Below are positions 34,690 through 44,012 of a stretch of 64,000 nucleotides of DNA, piece after piece. This stretch comes from Lepeophtheirus salmonis (Eukaryota; Arthropoda; Copepoda; Siphonostomatoida; Caligidae): assembly GCF_016086655.4 (NCBI RefSeq), contig NC_052132.2:4156805-4220804 (forward strand), given 5' to 3'. How positions within the stretch are numbered: the stretch's first letter is position 1; each line of letters starts with the position of its first letter. The position numbers were made by a program, and so were the translations under genes. The notes under the pieces are model-generated. The model had not been told where the DNA came from. It did not search any database and was given only the letters and a program-made list of their open reading frames with translations.

Positions 34690-35188
34690 ATTGAACGCTA
34701 CATTTAATAATATTAAATTAGTCATAATGGCATCTCCCTCTATTGATATCCACAGCCACACGAAACCAGAAGCTTGGGCAGCCCTGGGCAGCCTTGTGAA
34801 GATCTTGCATTGCCATTGTACTGACTCTGGTATAGCACTTTTAATTTACATTCCCTGGATGAATGGAGTAGCCCAAGGAAGAAATTACAACTTCCAACAA
34901 GACAATGTTCCTTTCTACTAGGCCAAAAAAGTATGGGATGTCTTGGCCACAAAATGTCCTCAAGTTTGGAACCTAAATTTTTGGCCTACAAATGACCCAG
35001 ACCTTAAAGTATCAAGTATTATTCGTCTTTGGAAGCCCTGAAGAAGTCCATTACTAATACAATGGTAAAGATGAGTCTGCAATAGGTCGCCAGGGCCTGT
35101 TAAAGGTTCTGGGGTCATGTGGTCGAGGTTACCAAGACAGGTGGACTTCATTATGAATAACTGAATGTCATTTAATGTAGCATTCAAT
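34690..35188 (+). mobile_element. 499-bp mariner deletion derivative with ~45-bp terminal repeats
   Basis: The left end starts ATTGAACGCTACATTTAATA and the right end, read on the minus strand, ATTGAATGCTACATTAAATG. Similarity continues for about 45 bp to a shared CATAATG. The interior encodes the C-terminal half of a transposase: NYNFQQDNVPFY (the FQQDGAPxHT motif), a stop, AKKVWDVLATKCPQVWN and FWPTNDPDLKV (FWPxNSPDLNP). N-terminal and first catalytic regions are deleted. Confidence 0.7.
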
Positions 35189-35276
35189 TATATCTCCCTA
35201 TTTTCAACCTTCAAACGTATTAGAAAGCAAGGAAGACAATAGTTTTTATAGGGATCGATAGTGATGTAAATATGTA

Positions 35277-36034
35277 GGAAGTGTATTCAGAAGTAAGGTG
35301 ACTTTGTATTTTTAGGAAAAAAATATTCATTTATTCATAAATATTTATGATGTTCCCTTTCGAAGTAATTCTCCTCAGATACAATAAACTTGTGATAACG
35401 CTTCTTTCAATCCTTGAACATATCTCATAAACACTTTTCAGTATAAGGTTGAGCTCTTCTGGTGATACAGTCTTTATCTCCTCAATCGTTGGAAATCTCC
35501 ATCCTTTCATAGCCCTCTCCAATTTTTGATTTAAAAAAAAAGTCAAATGGGGCCAAATCTGGTGAATATGGTGGCTGAGGTATGATTATGGTCTTGCTTT
35601 TGGCCAAAAAATCTATCGCAAGCACGAATGAGTGAGCCGGGGCATTATCGCAAAGGTAATAAAAAAAACAGGGATCAAAATTGGCAGCCATTTTGGAAGA
35701 GTTTGTACAACATGTAATTATTTTTTTTCATGTAGAACAGTTTTGCCGAACACCAAAAAAAAATTCAAGTGTTTTGGAGTCCTTAATTTCATTTTACACA
35801 AACTCTGATGCAAATTCTTTGATCCATGTTTTTCAATAGCAAAAGATCCCCAAACTCGCAAAATATTTTTAACTTTTATGGCTCACACAAACAGCCCAAA
35901 CATATTATATAGCTGAAACAGTAAATATACCTTCATGGCAAGTGTACTAACGTAAAAAGTAAATAAATCGAGTATAACAAATATACGTTACCTGCAAAAT
36001 TTAAAAAGTCCCCTTACTTTTTGAACACACCTGA
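35277..36034 (-). mobile_element. 758-bp TA-flanked mariner, 5' part deleted
   Basis: The right end on the minus strand reads TCAGGTGTGTTCAAAAAGTA. The left end reads GGAAGTGTATTCAGAAGTAA. Both are flanked by TA. The minus strand encodes CDNAPAH then PPYSPDLAPFDFFF (35480-35660), the classical D,D34D mariner motifs with both aspartates present. It continues after a +1 frameshift near 35535 as KLERAMKGWRFPTIEEIKTV to a C terminus near 35340. The N-terminal 150 or so residues (DNA binding and first catalytic Asp) are missing. This is the best-preserved catalytic segment of the mariners here, but it cannot be functional alone. Confidence 0.8.
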
Positions 36035-36044
36035 TATGTTACAC

Positions 36045-36190
36045 ATCCAAGTTGCAAATATATACTTTTCCTTTTGATTTACAATTTCGAAGATTCAGAC
36101 AATTTTCACATCTCTTATTATGATTATTAATTTATGGTATTCTGATTTTTTTTTATCTAAATACTCCTTTCTCTGGTGTTTTTAAGTTTT
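36045..36190 (-). repeat. Repeat family D, copy 2
   Basis: It matches 32060-32180, including CTTTTNNTTTTGATTTACA and CACATCTNNNATTA. On the minus strand it retains RCENCLNLRNCKSKGKVYIC before a stop. The mariner at 35277-36034 is inserted at or just beside its edge. Confidence 0.5.
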
Positions 36191-36780
36191 AAGTCACCAA
36201 ACATCTCCGTATTGAAAAGGAGCTATGAAGATTATAATGTATTTATGTAAATGACTTTGATATTAATTATCTATACACTGTACAGACATTATAAAAGGAA
36301 TAACACACCTTTAGTCAAATGGATTGAATGCTTATGGTGTAATAAGTGTAGTGAAAATAAATCCATTATTTTTCCAATTGATTGTTTTTGTAATGTGTAC
36401 CTTGTGTTGTATATGTGCAATCTATTTACGCTGATTGTTATAGAAAGATAAGATATCATAATAATAAAAACTTATTAGAAAACTTTTGTAATTGTTTGAC
36501 TCAGTGTTGTTTGCTCTTCGAAAATGACACCCATAAAGAGAAAATACATCAAATTTTAAATGTTTTCTTTGACAAAGGCTAAAACAAAAGCCAGGTGGCA
36601 GAAAATCTAAGAAGTGGTTATGGTTCTGATACTGTAACGACCCATCCTGAACAGTATTGGTTCCGTTATTTTTGATGTGAAGATGCATTACGTTGTGGAA
36701 AGCCAATTATCAAAAATATGAATAAAATAATGGAAATCGTCGAGTTTGACCGTCCTCTAAGCACCACTTTGATTTAACTG
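36191..36780. other. Spacer with a faint Kunitz-like stretch on the minus strand
   Basis: The minus-strand frame at 36422-36706 includes LPPGFCFSLCQRKHLKFDVF followed by SLYGCHFRRANN. The spacing of LPP-G-C, an aromatic core and YGC-N-N is reminiscent of a Kunitz domain with a small deletion. This is weak evidence. A 23-base T run follows at 36782-36804. Confidence 0.25.
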
Positions 36781-36869
36781 ATTTTTTTTTTTTTTTTTTT
36801 TTTTGACAAAAATCAACATTATAATATAAATTTGAAATTCAATTAATAAAATCGATGTTAACTCGGACT

Positions 36870-37412
36870 GCACGTTCACGACGTCCCTGGAAACTTCCTA
36901 TTACCTTCTTGGCCGTCTCACTCTGCCAAATCCGTAATGCCTTCCTAAGCCAAGTGATCATCCGGGTTTATTCATTAGAAACCCGTTCAGCATTGCCCTC
37001 TCAAAATAATCTAAAGAACCCATTCTAGCGAGTTAGGAAGCCAAGAACTCGGTGAGACGTACATCACATTCTCAGAATCAAGAAAATCGGATGTTATTTT
37101 GCTGGTGTGAGAGGATTTCCCGACTTCCTGCCAGATCCAAGGTGGGTCTTTTATGATGCAGAAAAAGAAGATTAAGATAGCAGCGCTTTTCCGCGCGGGA
37201 TTGTTCCATAAGGTCATCGGGGAGCAGAATGGGGCCTCGGGGAAGACGATTCACAATGTTATCCATGAATGGAGGATATTGTAAGTCGTCTTCCTTAGCA
37301 ATCGACAACTAATTATGTGTTCTACAACATTGTTCATAGGAAAATTGTAAAAAAGGACAATTCACCTCACAAAATTTGCATAATTGAGATGAGTAAATAA
37401 TAACAGTTGGCC
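36870..37412. mobile_element. Rearranged mariner with internal inversion and hairpin junction
   Basis: The minus-strand C-terminal remains (36870-37030, with LDYFERAM) and the 5' flank (37305-37412, shared with 7460-7566) agree in orientation. However, the N-terminal HTH block (KKKIKIAALFRAGLFHKVIG, then KTIHNVIHEW) reads on the plus strand at 37157-37275. At the junction, 37239-37262 and 37274-37295 are inverted copies of each other (GGAAGACGATTCACAATGTT against the complement of a similar block). The element has therefore been internally inverted or rebuilt from two oppositely oriented copies. Confidence 0.65.
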
Positions 37413-37639
37413 CGATACATATTAGTAAATTGTACAAGGTGCAACAAAAAAATAAATGCATAATTTTAAATAAAGTTTTAATAGTACTAGGAATGAGGAT
37501 AATTCATTAATAGAATATTTCATAAATGATCGATATATTAATAGTGTAATTTTGGCTATTTAAAACAAATTTAATAGTATATTTAGTTATAACTGCATTT
37601 ATAGTTTAAAGTTTAACCTCTTCCCCCTAAAATTAATGA

Positions 37640-38075
37640 ATTTTTGCTTTTATCTCAACAAATTTTTGTCATTCAGATAGATATGTAGATAAACTTGTTT
37701 TCCAAAACATGTATTTTTTTCCTAATATTAGTGACATTTTTTTTCCAAAAAACTGGATATTTGAAATTTATTTTTTTGTGAATAGATATGGATTTTTGAA
37801 ATATTTTCTGAAAAAATTTAATACGTAGAAATTTAATTTTTGAATTTTTTTCCAAAAAATTCTGTTAATATTTTTGATACTTTTTTTCTAAAATTTAATT
37901 TTTTATGAATAGGTATTGATATTTAACATATTTTTCCAACAAGTTTAATATTTCAATTTTTTTTGTGGATTTTTGATATTTTTTTCCAAACAATTTAATA
38001 TGTGAAATTTGATTTTTGAAAATATTTATCCAAAAAAATTATTTTTTGTGTGAGTATATATAAATATTTGAATTT
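37640..38075 (+). repeat. Degenerate AT-rich tandem repeat
   Basis: Imperfect units of roughly 55-65 bp share TTTTTCCAAAAAATTTAATA, TTTGAAATTTNATTTTT and TGTGAATAGATATGGATTTT. Similar units occur at 38660-39005 and 53190-53395. The array ends directly against the acceptor of the last coding exon. Confidence 0.6.
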
Positions 38076-38083
38076 TCTTTTAG

Positions 38084-38347
38084 ATACAAAAGAAAGTACG
38101 TCATCACATTCGATTATCTATTGCCAATCGATATGGGTATGACTCATTAAGGATCAACATTGGAGATGTTGATGAGGAAGAGGAAGATCTGAATTCAGAG
38201 GAAATTGAGATAGAGTGTCAGAAAAAAGAGCATTTATACCCGAAGATGATCACTGGGGTAGTTGGAGTCCTTTCTTGGACTATTGTAGTCGCTATTTTTA
38301 TATTTCTTCTTCTTCGAGCTATGCAACTTCGATCTGGGAATGATTAA
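38084..38347 (+). CDS. Terminal coding exon: acidic stretch plus C-terminal membrane helix (87 codons + stop)
   Basis: The exon follows a T-rich TTTTCTTTTAG acceptor and opens in phase 0, compatible with the donor at 19404. It reads IQKKVRHHIRLSIANRYGYD, then an acidic run (GDVDEEEEDLNSEEIEIE), then a membrane segment, MITGVVGVLSWTIVVAIFIF followed by LLLRA, and a short tail QLRSGND before TAA at 38345-38347. The layout (basic, acidic, single helix, seven-to-ten-residue tail) suggests a tail-anchored membrane protein with its bulk in the cytosol. That is inferred from sequence only. GC content and codon use differ sharply from the repeats on both sides and there is no internal stop, so this is the strongest coding signal in the window. 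The family is unknown to me. Confidence 0.7.
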   Translation: MQKKVRHHIRLSIANRYGYDSLRINIGDVDEEEEDLNSEEIEIECQKKEHLYPKMITGVVGVLSWTIVVAIFIFLLLRAMQLRSGND

Positions 38348-38659
38348 TGTATTTATTTATTAATTTTATTACAATTTGCATATCAACCAATTCATGGATT
38401 CATAAGACTATTAACTTATTTTTCTGTAATTATTATTATTATTTTTTTATACATAGATTAACTCATGCATATGGATATATGCATAATTCACATGTTTGTA
38501 ACATTCATCAAAATATCAAGAATCTTTTGTGTATTCAAAAGCATACTGCTATTGTTGTTAAGAAGTTGATAAAATTGATGCTATAAAATCAAATACTTAA
38601 CAGATTTTGTTTCATTTTTTATTGCAGGGGAGTACGCAGGGGGTGGGCTGGAGAAGCTG
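38348..38659 (+). other. 3' UTR and flank of the split gene
   Basis: No clear AATAAA occurs in the first 400 bases after the stop. The nearest is inside the A-rich repeat near 38767. The 79-codon frame starting at 38347 overlaps the stop and is a low-complexity chance frame. Confidence 0.35.
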
Positions 38660-39005
38660 TAGGGAGGGGGGCCCACCAAAAATTTCATTTTTTGTAAATA
38701 ACTATGGATTCTTGAGATTTTTTCAAAAATTTCACTTTTGAAGTTTAATTTTTCAATTTCTTTAAGAAAATAAAAAAAATTTGTGAACAGATAAGAATTT
38801 TTAAATTTTTTTTCCAAGAAATTTATTATTTCAATTTGTTTTTTTGAATATCTATGTATTTTTCAAATTTTTTTCTACAAAATTAAATTTTGTGTGAATA
38901 GCTGTAGATTTTTGAAAATTATTGCTAAAAAAATGAATATTTGAATATTTTTTCCGTAAAAATTAATTTAGAAATTTTTTTGTTTATAGGTCTAAATTAT
39001 TATGC
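38660..39005 (+). repeat. AT-rich tandem repeat with GC-rich head
   Basis: Units are like those at 37640-38075 (GTGAATAGCTGTAGATTTTT, TTTTTCAAAAATTT). They are preceded at 38627-38675 by a G-rich block (GGGGAGTACGCAGGGGGTGG). The combination of G-rich head and AT-rich array recurs at 53150-53400, so it is probably one mobile or expanding family. Confidence 0.55.
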
Positions 39006-39249
39006 ATACAAATATAATCATAGAGTCAATATTCTAAAGAGCATGGATCCAAATGCGTGTTACCTCATTTATTATGTGATAACACACAATTAATTACTTT
39101 GTATTTTATAATTATTGATGAACATCGAGTATATCCTCTCCCATTTTTTTTGAGTTGGCAAGCTGAAAAGTGAATTTTCATTTCATTAGCTGTTGTCATT
39201 ATTATTTAACTTCCTTCCCTACTCATTTAAAACCTCATTAGACGTTCGT

Positions 39250-39485
39250 GTACACTCATAAAAGACAAAGAGTAACTCCGAGGATTTGAGTTCTAATTGT
39301 GAGTCATCATTGGACACAGAGAAGACTTGAGGATCGACATCGGAGTAATTCTTCTCTATGTGGCTCTGTATTTCCTTCTCCCTCACTTCCCAGTCCCTGA
39401 TAGCTGATCTAATAAAACGTCATGACAGATAAGCAGCTTTTCTCCAAAAGATTCTTCAAAATGTGAGGGTTACCATGTTGTTTTT
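39250..39485 (+). repeat. Repeat family A, copy 6 (well preserved)
   Basis: The head is AAAGACAAAGAGTAACTCCG, followed by GAGGATCGACATCGGAGTAA, TAGCTGATCTAATAAAACGT, CATGACAGATAAGCAGCTTT and TGTGAGGGTTACCATG. It contains all the blocks of the family and is the best reference copy in the window. Confidence 0.7.
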
Positions 39486-39740
39486 TGGTTTCTTTGTGTT
39501 AAGATGACCGAAAGGCTTCCAATAAACATCACCAATTAAAATCGTTAAACATCAACAACTTTCATCAACTTTCCGTGTTAAATTAAATAGGGCACTGCAT
39601 TTGAAAATTATTCTTATTCGGGGTAAAAAAATAGTTTATCGTGATATTTTCTAAGGGGGTGCCTGCTTGCATAATTTTGGGGCTTAACCCATAAAACTGT
39701 AAACACCTTAAATATAATGTTTATTAAATATATATAGGTA

Positions 39741-39870
39741 TGTAGGAGTTCGACTTGTTTAGATGATATTAAATATTCGTCATAGTACCTTGTATACTTT
39801 TTTCTTCTTTTTTTTCGTATAAAGGAATGATCATTATTACCCAGTTAAAATAAAGATATTTAAATCTTAA
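39741..39870 (+). repeat. 5' LTR of gypsy element 1
   Basis: It begins TGTAGGAGTTCGACTTGTTT and ends near TTTAAATCTTAA, and contains AATAAAG near its end. It is very short for a gypsy LTR. Confidence 0.85.
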
Positions 39871-39872
39871 AA

Positions 39873-39892
39873 TTGGTGACCCTGACGTGATA
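39873..39892 (+). promoter_or_regulatory. Primer-binding site of gypsy element 1
   Basis: The sequence TTGGTGACCCTGACGTGATA directly follows the LTR. The TGGTGACCC core matches the primer-binding position of many metazoan gypsy elements. Which tRNA primes it is not determined here. Confidence 0.6.
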
Positions 39893-39894
39893 TC

Positions 39895-40470
39895 ATGCCT
39901 CCTTAAAAATCTCATTGTGATGGTCAAAACCATTCGGACAATGTCCCTCAGATCGAACAAAAGTACGTATCGGAAGAGGTCAGCAACTTAACTCTTGCCG
40001 TAGCAAAACTACGTCTTCCAAAATTCTCGTCCATGGACCCGGAAATTGGTTTCGAAGAATTGAACTGGATTTTTTTATGAGAAAGATCAACGAAGATCAC
40101 ACCAAATATTGTTTAATGGCTTCAGCATTACCTGGTGAAGTTTTTAGTCCATTCCTATTATTAAAAAAAGGACTCATGTATGATTGTGCAAAGAAGGCAA
40201 TTTTACAGAAATATGGTCTCTCACCTTAAGATAGAATTTAAAAAAATTATGATAGTCTTTGCAATTCATCGGGATTTTCCCCTGGGGAAGTTATAGATGA
40301 AGTTGAGCGTCTCCTTGACGAGGAATATGTGCGTCATCATTTACTACGGGAGGCCCTCATCAGAAATGTGCCTAAAGACCAGCAAGGGTACTTCAAAGCA
40401 CAGTCCTATTCAGTTGAAGAGTTGAAGCAAGTGTGTTTTAGGGCACATAAACTTAAGCTTAGCAATTAAC
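39895..40470 (+). pseudogene. gag remnant of gypsy element 1
   Basis: Stop-interrupted frames give VAKLRLPKFSSMDPEIGFEE (capsid N-terminal pattern 'KLPPFxxxDPexWF'), FMASALPGEVFSPF-like sequence (usual 'vxaLpxevxxxvxdl'), and GEVIDEVERLLDEEYVRHHL to SVEELKQVCFRAHKLK. This is the usual order of a Ty3/gypsy capsid domain. At least four stops occur. Translation in the parent element would presumably continue into protease by read-through or a frameshift. Confidence 0.7.
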
Positions 40471-40605
40471 ATATTTCCACTGTTGAAGACTCGTCCGCTT
40501 CTCCTCCGATTAATCATGTTTTTTTAAAAACCTCTTCATAACACGTCCAAATTTACTAAATCTAAGGAGAATAAAGATATCTACTATTATTATTCTAAAT
40601 TTGGA

Positions 40606-40790
40606 ATGAACACAAACTTTTTTTTCATCAAAGACAATTCAAATTTGATTAACTTTCTGGTGGATAGAGGAGCGCAAGTGTCTGATATTCCATTTAAAAA
40701 ATGTAATAGTCTTGTTCGAGAAAAACTCTCCTCTATTATTATCTATATATGGAGGAACCCTTTGTTGATGTTATTGGTACAACAAATTTA
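40606..40790 (+). pseudogene. Aspartic protease remnant of gypsy element 1
   Basis: The short frame contains FLVDRGAQVSDIPFKKC. The pattern is that of a retropepsin active site (FLVDTGAxVSxlP), but the Thr of the catalytic D-T-G is Arg here, which should inactivate it. The frame then shifts. The protease would normally process the gag-pol polyprotein. Confidence 0.7.
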
Positions 40791-40979
40791 ACTCTCAATC
40801 TACAAAATCTAGGAGATTTTCAATGGAAATTTATTGAAGTACAAAGTGGTAGTCCAATTTTGGATGCAGATTTTTATATAATTTCAGATTTGGAGTTGAT
40901 GTTTTCAATAAAAAGTTATTCTGAGATATACCGTGCTTCATTTAAGAACTATCAAAGACTCAAGAAATCAAATTGAAAA

Positions 40980-41845
40980 ATAATTATGTCTTTGATAATA
41001 AAAGTTTCATTGTAACTTATCCAACTCACGGAGTTGAACATCATATCGAGACGAAAGGGCGTCCCTGCTTAGAAATATCACGCAAGTTAGATGGTGAGAG
41101 GTTAAATTTAGTACGAGACGAAATCAACAATTTTTTGACGAAAAGAATCTACGATCGTCTTCTCCTAATTTTTCTTCTGCCATTCACGTTGTTCCAAAAC
41201 CCAAAGGAAAATGGCGAATGTGCAGTGACTATCGTCAATTAAATAGGATGACGGACCTTGATCGGTATCCCCCCAAATCTAAGAGATTTGGTGGCTAATT
41301 TAAAAAGTAGGACTATTTTTAGTAAAATGGATTTACATAGAGCGTATAACCAAATACGCTCTGAATATCACTTCTATAAATAAAATTGCAATCATTAAGG
41401 CATTTGGTTTATATGAATATTTGAGGATGCCTTTTGGTCTTTAAAATGCTGCTTAGACATTTCAGAGACTCATCGATTCAATTCTACGAGGAATTCCAAA
41501 TGTGTTTGTGTACCTTGATGATATCCTTGTCGCTTCGGAGTCAATGAATGAGCATTGGAGAACGTTGAACGTTATTTTATCAAGACTTAAAACAGCTGGT
41601 ATGATCCTCTCCCCTGAAAAATGTGAGTTTTTTATGAAATCGGTAGACTTCCATGCACATTCTATTTCATCGAAATGTTTTAGGCCTCTAGAATTTAAGG
41701 TTAAGGCAATCCAAAAAGTACCAATTTCAAAATCAAAAGATGAATTGCATAGATTTTTTGGGCATAGCACAATATTAATCTCAGTTTATCGAAAGATTGT
41801 CTCAAGGGACAGTTCATTTGTACCCCCTGTTAAAGAAGAATGAAA
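40980..41845 (+). pseudogene. Reverse transcriptase remnant of gypsy element 1
   Basis: Across three frames: HGVEHHIETKGRP (pol start), a VPKPKGKWRMCSDYRQLN block at 41190-41240, a KMDLHRAYNQI block at 41325-41360, and the catalytic NVFVYLDDILVASES at 41500-41545. The YLDD aspartates are intact. The thumb region follows to 41843. Stops and frame changes occur at several points, so no enzyme is made. Confidence 0.85.
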
Positions 41846-41934
41846 AATTAAATTGGAACACAGAACATGAACACGCCTTTCAATGTATTAAAAATAGTTT
41901 GTCTAAAAGTACTCAACTTGCATTCAGAGATTAC

Positions 41935-42335
41935 CTTTAGCCCTGACGACTGATGCATCTGATACATGGATGGGAGCTGTTCTCGAACAAGAGGTAAAGA
42001 AACACTGGCAACCACTAGCTTTTTGGTCTCGGGCTGTTTCAATGACACAACAGAAATATTCTACGTTTGATAGGGAATTATTAAGTGTTAAGGAAAGCAT
42101 CAAACATTTTCTATGGGCTTTGGATGTACAAGTTTTTAAAGTTTTCACGGACTGAAAACCTTTAGTGACTGCAATTGAAATTCGCAATCCCTCTTGGATA
42201 CCAAGACAGTTCCGTACTATTGCATTCATAGCATAATTCAATTGTGATATCGAACACGTTTCTGAAAAATTAAAGAATACTGCAGACATTCTTTCTAGAA
42301 GTAGAAATAACATCACAATAGGCCCAACCTTCATC
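41935..42335 (+). pseudogene. RNase H remnant of gypsy element 1
   Basis: LALTTDASDTWMGAVLEQEV carries the first catalytic Asp, followed by FDRELLSVKESIKHFLWAL (catalytic Glu), KVFTD with the third Asp next to a stop, and VSEKLKNTADILSRS at the domain end. It is fairly well preserved, with two or three stops. Confidence 0.85.
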
Positions 42336-42419
42336 GAAGATATAATTGAGGATCAAAAGAAACAGGATCCTAATTTACTTAAGTTTAAAATTAAACCTTC
42401 TTTTAAATACATTGCAGGA

Positions 42420-43080
42420 ACCCTACTTGCTGGTTTTGGCAATGCTGATGCATTTCGTGTGGTTGTGTCATCTCCCGAATTGCGCCCAAGAATCATGCAT
42501 TCTGTAAACAAGGACAATCATCCGGGATTCAAAGAAACGTTAAGGAGGGTTTCACTTTTTTATGCTTGGCCTAATTTGCAAGACGACGTCAGAAACTTCA
42601 CTAGAGAGTGTTTAGCTTGTCAGAAAACCAAACCTTTCATGACATCAAAACCAACGTCATCTTTCAATCCTCCATCTGAACGACTTTTCTTTATTCACGT
42701 GGACATAATCGCTCCATTCCCACTAATTCAAGGACAGCGCTATGCCCTAACTATTTTGGATCATTTCACAAGGTAGCCAGAAGTGATACCTATTCCAGAT
42801 ATAAGCTCCAAAACAATTATCAATAACTTTTGGAGTGGTTGGATTTCGAAGTTTGAAGTTCCAGAAACCATTGTGTCTGACCGAGGAATGCAGTTCACAA
42901 GTTAATTATAGATGGGCGTTTGCAGGACACTTGTATTATTTTTTGTTAAAAATAAACATATAAAATAATATCTTTCTCAAAACTTTCTTGGGCCCGTTTA
43001 AGGTGATTGAGAGGCACGATCGTTACCATAAATTGGAATTTGGATCAAGAACTGACAATGTATCGAAGGATAGACTTTGA
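42420..43080 (+). pseudogene. Integrase remnant with core deletion
   Basis: The HHCC region is recognisable (NKDNHPGFKETLRRV, then CLACQKTKP). The core has HVDIIAPFPLIQGQRYALTI with the first Asp and VSDRGMQFTS with the second Asp at about 42880-42900. The sequence then jumps to LGPFKVIERHDRYHKLEF (42990-43040), the C-terminal GPF-Y module. The region carrying the catalytic Glu, about 130 residues, is deleted, so the integrase is dead. Confidence 0.85.
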
Positions 43081-43240
43081 CATGCATTTGGAGCTTTAAG
43101 TATCCTTCCAGCGTCTCCGACTATAAGATGCACAAGAACTACAACTGGAGAATGATCTATTTGTTAATTTATCAATGCTTTCATGATGCCTTTTATTGTG
43201 TATTACTAACTAGACGATTTCTTTTACTCACTTTGTCGTC

Positions 43241-43252
43241 TAGGAGGAGTAG
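43241..43252 (+). promoter_or_regulatory. Polypurine tract of gypsy element 1
   Basis: TAGGAGGAGTAG lies immediately before the 3' LTR start TGTAGG. It is the expected site for plus-strand DNA priming, and its position agrees with the LTR boundary. Confidence 0.55.
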
Positions 43253-43382
43253 TGTAGGAGTTCGACTTGTTAAGACGATATTAAACATTCATCATAGTAC
43301 CTTGTATACTTTTTTCCCTTTTATTTTCGTATAAAGGAATGATCATTTTTACGAAGTTAAAATAAAGGTATTTAAATCTTAA
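43253..43382 (+). repeat. 3' LTR of gypsy element 1
   Basis: It begins TGTAGGAGTTCGACTTGTTA and ends TTTAAATCTTAA. It aligns without large gaps with the 5' LTR. Confidence 0.85.
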
Positions 43383-44012
43383 CATATATATGTTAAGACA
43401 ATGTGAAAAATCGGACATTTTGCGAAATAAAAAATATATAAAATTTCTAAGAAATTGGTCATTTAACAATTAATTATAAGCGATTTGATCATTAAGGATT
43501 TTATTATGATAGAATTGCAATACAAGCGGGTTTTTTACTCAAGTTTATTTTCATTGTAATTTATATTGTATTTGGACAATCAGACTATTATACCACATGA
43601 AGTTGTCTAAAGAATCCCCATTTTATTTTACAAAATATACCTTGGCTAACACGTGGTGCAGATAGACATCTAGACCCATCTTGTGGACCAGCTGTCTACC
43701 TGGACTACCTGTTGGCTGAGGTATATTGTCCAAAATAATATGCGGTCTCTCCGAACAATTTCTCATCATACAATTTACTGATTATTCAAAGACTTTAAAA
43801 CTATGTATGTTTATGTCCATTTGTATCTTGTATTTAAAAAAATTTAGGCATATAAATTACTGAATAAATAGAATGTCCATAATTATTTATCTATAATTGT
43901 ATGCTGTCAATAGTTCCTCCATGTGTTTTAACTTACAAAACTGAGTACAAAATAAAGTCGAAAAAATTACAAAGAAATTCAAAAAAAATACTCAATGCTT
44001 TTTTTTATTTTC
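43383..44012. other. Spacer with an imperfect inverted repeat
   Basis: Arms at 43634-43653 and 43708-43727 are inverted copies with four mismatches in 20. The enclosed sequence is GC-richer (ATCTAGACCCATCTTGTGG). Nothing else is recognised. Confidence 0.4.

Larger units (their letters stand above)
19405..38083 (+). other. Large intron (18.7 kb) loaded with transposons
   Basis: It is bounded by the GTAAGT donor at 19405 and the TTTTCTTTTAG acceptor ending at 38083; both flanking exons are phase 0. It contains hAT, piggyBac, a fold-back element, at least seven mariner pieces, repeats A to D and opposite-strand Kunitz-like remnants, listed separately. I could not identify further exons of the host gene within it, but short phase-0 exons could be missed. 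Confidence 0.5.
39741..43382 (+). mobile_element. Ty3/gypsy LTR retrotransposon, 3.6 kb, defective
   Basis: Two direct ~130-bp LTRs (39741-39870 and 43253-43382) flank a gag-PR-RT-RNase H-IN region in gypsy order. By eye the LTRs differ at about 12 of 130 positions, indicating an old insertion. All coding parts carry stops or frameshifts and the integrase has a deletion. No envelope gene is present. At 3.6 kb it is shorter than the usual 4.5-6 kb because of the deletion and small LTRs. Target-site duplications could not be confirmed. Confidence 0.9.

Noticed and set aside
38081..38152. Alternative frame of the terminal exon giving YKRKYVITFDYLLP then a stop
   Set aside because: It is open for only about 22 codons, while the phase-0 frame stays open for 87 codons and yields a membrane helix.
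38347..38586. 79-codon plus-strand ORF directly after the membrane-protein exon
   Set aside because: It overlaps the stop codon of the real exon, has low-complexity Tyr/Phe/Ile composition and lies in the 3' UTR.
41924..42334. 136-codon minus-strand ORF, the longest in the window
   Set aside because: It is an exact shadow of the plus-strand RNase H domain of gypsy element 1, whose motifs are clear.
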